From Bradyrhizobium sp. 1 (lineage in GTDB: Bacteria; Pseudomonadota; Alphaproteobacteria; Rhizobiales; Xanthobacteraceae), in contig NZ_JADPJH010000022.1 in assembly GCF_023073315.1 (NCBI RefSeq), positions 472,246 to 515,516 on the forward strand: 43,271 nt of DNA, given 5' to 3'. Shown here in pieces: positions 40,173 through 43,271 of this stretch (position 1 is the first letter of the stretch; every line of letters begins with the position of its first letter). A program made the position numbers and the translations under genes. The notes under the pieces were generated by a model. The model searched no databases. It saw only the letters and a program-made list of their open reading frames with translations, and had not been told where the DNA came from.

Positions 40173-40586
40173 CTAACCCTTCTTCTTCGGCTCCCACTGC
40201 TGCACCGGACCGCCGGCGTCGCGCCAGGCGGCGTAGCCGCCGGCGATGTGGGCGACGGGTTTCAGGCCCATGTCCTGCGCGGTCTTGGCGGCGAGCGCGG
40301 AGCGCAGGCCGCCGGCGCAGTGGAACACGAACTTCTTGTCCTCCTGGAACACCGGCTTGGCGTAGGGGCTCTGCGGATCGATCCAGAATTCGAGCATGCC
40401 GCGAGTACAGGCGAATGCGCCGGGGATGCGGCCGTCGCGCTCGATCTCGCGGGGGTCGCGGATGTCGACGATGATGACGTCGCCGTTCTTGGAAATCTCG
40501 ATGGCGTCCTTGGCCGACAGCGTCTCGATCTCGGCATTGGCCTCGTCGATCAGCGCCTTGATGCCGCGGGTGATGGTCTGGGGCAT
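40173..40586 (-). CDS. Single-domain rhodanese-like protein
   Basis: A 137-residue protein from ATG 40586, with AGGGA eight bases upstream. It has D-I-R-D-P-R-E-I-E-R-D-G-R-I-P-G-A and the active loop H-C-A-G-G-L-R-S with its Cys, then H-I-A-G-G-Y-A-A-W. A persulfide-carrying sulfurtransferase is expected. With sseA next to it, a sulfur-trafficking pair is plausible. Confidence 0.88.
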   Translation of the reverse strand: MPQTITRGIKALIDEANAEIETLSAKDAIEISKNGDVIIVDIRDPREIERDGRIPGAFACTRGMLEFWIDPQSPYAKPVFQEDKKFVFHCAGGLRSALAAKTAQDMGLKPVAHIAGGYAAWRDAGGPVQQWEPKKKG

Positions 40587-40602
40587 GTCTTTTCCCTTCT
40601 CT

Positions 40603-40644
40603 TTCGTCATTGCGGGGCGATGCGCAGCATCGAGCCCGGAATGA
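40603..40644. repeat. Truncated palindromic repeat
   Basis: CGTCATTGCGGGGCGATGC...GAGCCCGGAATGAC keeps the outer words of the 40058-40160 element but lacks most of the middle. It lies between the rhodanese gene and the VWA gene, on the same strand. Confidence 0.7.
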
Positions 40645-40651
40645 CAAGGAG

Positions 40652-41827
40652 TTAGTGCGTCAATTCCTTCATCGCACCCTCGAGCCCCTCGATCGTGATC
40701 GGATACATGCGGTTGGCGAAGATGCGTTTGATGATCGTGGTCGATTCCGAATAGTCCCAGTGCTTCTGCGCGACCGGATTGAGCCACACCGAATGCGGAT
40801 AGGTGTGGATGATGCGGTCGAGCCAGACCGAGCCGGGCTCCTCGTTGACATGCTCGACCGAGCCGCCGGGCACCATGATCTCGTAAGGCGACATCGAGGC
40901 ATCGCCGACGAACACGATCTTGTAGTCGTGCGGATATTTGTGCAGCACGTCCCAGGTCGGGGTGCGGTCGGTGAAACGGCGTTTGTTCTGCTTCCACACG
41001 CCTTCATAGAGGCAATTGTGGAAGTAGAAATACTCCATGTGCTTGAACTCGCTCTTCGCCGCCGAGAACAGCTCCTCGACCTGCTCGATATGCGCGTCCA
41101 TCGAGCCGCCGATGTCGAAGAACACCAGGAGCTTCACCGCATTGCGCCGCTCGGGACGCATGTGCACGTCGAGATAGCCGTGATTGGCGGTCTCGCGGAT
41201 GGTGGTGTCGAGGTCGAGCTCGTCGGGCGCGCCGGTGCGCGCGAACTTGCGCAGGCGGCGCAGCGCCACCTTGATGTTGCGGATGCCGAGCTCGACATTG
41301 CCGTCGAGGTCTTTGAACTCGCGCTTGTCCCACACCTTCACGGCGCGGTTGTTGCGGTTCTTTTCCTGGCCGATGCGGACACCTTCGGGATTGTAGCCGT
41401 GGGCGCCGAACGGCGAGGTACCTGCGGTGCCGATCCATTTCGAGCCGCCCTGGTGCCGGCCCTTCTGCTCCTCGAGGCGCTTCTTCAGCGTCTCCATGAG
41501 CTTGTCCCAGCCCATCGCCTCGATCTGCTTCTTCTCTTCCTCGGTGAGGTATTTCTCGGCGAGCTTCTTCAGCCATTCCTCGGGAATCTCGGCCCCTTCC
41601 ATGGCGTCAAGCAGGCTTTCCAGCCCCTTGAACACCGTGCCGAAGACGCGATCGAACTTGTCGAGGTTGCGCTCATCCTTCACCAGCGCGGTGCGCGACA
41701 GATAGTAGAAATTCTCGACCGAGTAGTCCGCCAGATCAGCGTCGAGCGCCTCCACCAGCGTGAGGTATTCGCGCAGCGTCACGGGGACCTGCGCATCGCG
41801 CAGAGACGTAAAGAATTGCAGGAACAT
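40652..41827 (-). CDS. VWA/CoxE-like domain protein
   Basis: A 391-residue protein from ATG 41827. A helical N-terminal half with many Lys/Glu precedes a C-terminal von Willebrand A fold. The metal-site motif is F-F-D-I-G-G-S-M-D, the D-x-G-G-S form seen in this CoxE-like group rather than D-x-S-x-S. Later Asp residues (V-G-D-A-S-M-S) fit the rest of the site. Such proteins work with MoxR AAA+ ATPases in metal-centre insertion or chaperone tasks; a MoxR gene is at 42298. No cox or methanol-dehydrogenase genes are in the window, so the client is unknown. Confidence 0.88.
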   Translation of the reverse strand: MFLQFFTSLRDAQVPVTLREYLTLVEALDADLADYSVENFYYLSRTALVKDERNLDKFDRVFGTVFKGLESLLDAMEGAEIPEEWLKKLAEKYLTEEEKKQIEAMGWDKLMETLKKRLEEQKGRHQGGSKWIGTAGTSPFGAHGYNPEGVRIGQEKNRNNRAVKVWDKREFKDLDGNVELGIRNIKVALRRLRKFARTGAPDELDLDTTIRETANHGYLDVHMRPERRNAVKLLVFFDIGGSMDAHIEQVEELFSAAKSEFKHMEYFYFHNCLYEGVWKQNKRRFTDRTPTWDVLHKYPHDYKIVFVGDASMSPYEIMVPGGSVEHVNEEPGSVWLDRIIHTYPHSVWLNPVAQKHWDYSESTTIIKRIFANRMYPITIEGLEGAMKELTH

Positions 41828-41950
41828 GGGTGACAGATTGCCCGTCGGGGGACGAACGTCAAGGGGCGGAGATCGCCGCGGGGCGCTGGACCGGGAGGCT
41901 TTTTGCTCTAGAATTGACCATCTCACGGAGTTGTTTTGGGGACGTTTGCA

Positions 41951-42196
41951 ATGGGAATTCTCGCGGCACTCATCATCGGCGCCATCGCCGGCTGGCTTGC
42001 CGGCAAGATTGTCCACGGGGCGGGATTTGGGCTGATCGGCAACATGGTTGTCGGCATCATCGGCGCGCTGGTCGCGAGTTGGGTGCTGCCCCAGCTCCAT
42101 ATCGAGCTCGCCACCGGCACGGTCGGCGCCATCGTGGATGCCACGATCGGCGCGGTGATTGTGCTGGTCATCCTTTCGCTGATAAAACGGGTCTGA
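41951..42196 (+). CDS. GlsB/YeaQ/YmgE-family membrane protein
   Basis: An 81-residue protein from ATG 41951 (M-G-I-L-A-A-L-I-I-G-A-I-A-G-W-L-A-G-K-I). Three transmembrane helices are rich in Gly and Ala with the family motifs G-W-L-A-G, G-N-M-V-V-G-I-I-G-A and a last helix I-V-L-V-I-L-S-L. These stress-linked small proteins are also called transglycosylase-associated, without proven activity. A hairpin follows. Confidence 0.88.
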   Translation: MGILAALIIGAIAGWLAGKIVHGAGFGLIGNMVVGIIGALVASWVLPQLHIELATGTVGAIVDATIGAVIVLVILSLIKRV

Positions 42197-42212
42197 AAGC
42201 CTGACCGAACCA

Positions 42213-42239
42213 GGAACGGCCGCCATGCGCGGCCGTTCC
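42213..42239 (+). terminator. Hairpin after the GlsB-family gene, no T-run
   Basis: GGAACGGCCGC (42213-42223) pairs with GCGGCCGTTCC (42229-42239), a perfect 11-bp stem and 5-base loop. No T-run follows, so it may stabilise the mRNA or end it with help from Rho. Confidence 0.6.
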
Positions 42240-42297
42240 CATGTCGCGACCGGGGCAATGAAGCAATGCCCGGGACGACGACCAACAAGGACGCGCA

Positions 42298-43140
42298 ATG
42301 AAATTTACCGGCACCAAGGACTATGTTGCGACCGACGATCTCAAGGTCGCCGTCAATGCCTCGATCGTGCTGGAGCGCCCGCTCCTCATCAAGGGCGAGC
42401 CCGGCACCGGCAAGACGGTGCTGGCGGAAGAAGTCGCGAAGGCGCTGAACGCGCCGCTTCTGACCTGGCACATCAAGTCCACCACCAAGGCGCAGCAGGG
42501 CCTCTACGAATACGACGCGGTATCGCGCCTGCGCGACAGCCAACTCGGCGATGCCAGGGTGTCCGACATCAAGAACTACATCAAGCGCGGCAAGCTGTGG
42601 GACGCCTTCACCGCCGAGCAGCGCCCGGTGCTGCTGATCGACGAGATCGACAAGGCCGACATCGAATTCCCGAACGACCTCCTGCTCGAACTCGATCGCA
42701 TGGAATTCCATGTCTACGAGACCGGCGAGACGATCAAGGCCAAGCAGCGCCCGATCATGATGATCACCTCCAACAACGAGAAGGAGCTGCCGGACGCCTT
42801 CCTGCGCCGCTGCTTCTTCCACTACATCAAATTCCCCGACGTCGACACGATGACCCGCATCGTCGACGTCCACTTCCCCAACATCAAGAAGCGCCTGGTC
42901 GAGGAAGCGTTGCGCATCTTCTTCGAGGTGCGCGAGGTCCCGGGGTTGAAGAAGAAGCCGTCGACGTCGGAGCTGCTCGACTGGCTCAAGCTGCTGCTCA
43001 ACGAAGACATGAGCGTCGAGCAGTTGCGCGAGCGCGACCCGCGAAAACTGATCCCGCCGCTGCACGGCGCGCTGCTCAAGAACGAGCAGGACGTGCATCT
43101 GTTCGAGCGGCTGGCGTTTTTGAGCAGAAGGGAAGTGTAG
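42298..43140 (+). CDS. MoxR-family AAA+ ATPase
   Basis: A 280-residue ATPase. Walker A is G-E-P-G-T-G-K-T (about 38-45), Walker B L-L-I-D-E-I-D-K-A-D (about 112-121). Sensor 1 lies in M-I-T-S-N-N-E-K-E-L, and an Arg finger in F-L-R-R-C-F-F. The lid domain follows. MoxR proteins act with VWA-domain partners to remodel or mature protein complexes; the VWA/CoxE-like gene at 40652-41827 is the likely partner. The two genes are divergent, with the GlsB-family gene between them. Confidence 0.93.
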   Translation: MKFTGTKDYVATDDLKVAVNASIVLERPLLIKGEPGTGKTVLAEEVAKALNAPLLTWHIKSTTKAQQGLYEYDAVSRLRDSQLGDARVSDIKNYIKRGKLWDAFTAEQRPVLLIDEIDKADIEFPNDLLLELDRMEFHVYETGETIKAKQRPIMMITSNNEKELPDAFLRRCFFHYIKFPDVDTMTRIVDVHFPNIKKRLVEEALRIFFEVREVPGLKKKPSTSELLDWLKLLLNEDMSVEQLRERDPRKLIPPLHGALLKNEQDVHLFERLAFLSRREV

Positions 43141-43144
43141 GCCT

Positions 43145-43271
43145 CTCGTGTCCCGGACGCGCTGCAGCGTGCAACGCTGCTGCGCAGAGCCGGGACCCAG
43201 AAGGCGACACGGTACTCTGCGGCGACATGGGCCCCGGCTCTGCAGCGCACCGCTGCACCGGACGATGCTTC
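43145..43271. repeat. Palindromic repeat, cut by the window end
   Basis: CGTGTCCCGGACGCGCTGC...GCAGAGCCGGGACCCAGAAGG and GGGCCCCGGCTCTGCAGCGCACCGC share words with 15799-15925 and 25299-25381. The element probably continues past the window end. Confidence 0.8.

Overview
The window reads as a chromosome segment of an alphaproteobacterium close to Bradyrhizobium. The DNA is GC-rich with strong third-position GC bias. There is a thiO-thiS-thiG-thiE-thiC cluster behind a TPP riboswitch, Irr-type iron control elements next to bacterioferritin, a CtrA-type site, and many rhizobial palindromic intergenic repeats. This assignment is inferred from gene content and was not tested by search. No rRNA, tRNA, CRISPR array or transposase was seen.

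Layout. 1-5.1 kb: an orphan branched-chain-amino-acid-type binding protein, a PRC-barrel exported protein, a Ser-rich protein and an OmpR-type two-component pair. 5.1-6.1 kb: a zinc-ribbon protein and a small lytic transglycosylase. 6.15-11.1 kb: the thiamine operon, with the riboswitch closing helix covering the thiO ribosome-binding site and two palindromic repeats lodged between its genes. 11.1-15.2 kb: an AT-richer accessory block holding a phage-type DNA methyltransferase, a small helix-turn-helix protein, a truncated second copy of the adjacent DNA glycosylase gene, a coupled HAD-hydrolase/membrane-protein pair and a six-helix membrane protein. 15.2-21.1 kb: intact glycosylase, two GST-like proteins, RidA, small secreted proteins and a J-domain protein. 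21.2-25.3 kb: a double-barrel outer-membrane protein flanked by a direct repeat of the start of the next gene (an SDR), a FlbD-like Fis-domain regulator, two overlapping membrane micropeptide genes and a collagen-like protein. 25.4-30.2 kb: small conserved proteins, an exported alpha/beta hydrolase, DoxX, a PPOX-family protein and the bfr/bfd iron-storage pair. 30.3-34.2 kb: two paralogous Gly-rich secreted proteins, an MltB-type transglycosylase and EttA. 34.4-43.3 kb: two dehydrogenase-type genes, an L,D-transpeptidase with 26-residue repeats, two rhodanese-type proteins, a VWA/CoxE protein, a GlsB-type membrane protein and a MoxR ATPase.

Functional groups. The thi genes make the thiazole and pyrimidine parts of thiamine and join them under TPP feedback. 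bfr and bfd store and release iron, each with an Irr-like box. MoxR and the VWA protein are a classic partner pair even though they lie on opposite strands. The best candidate for undescribed biology is the 11.1-15.2 kb block, especially the HAD/membrane pair. The direct repeat around the outer-membrane protein gene and the micropeptide pair are further unusual structures.
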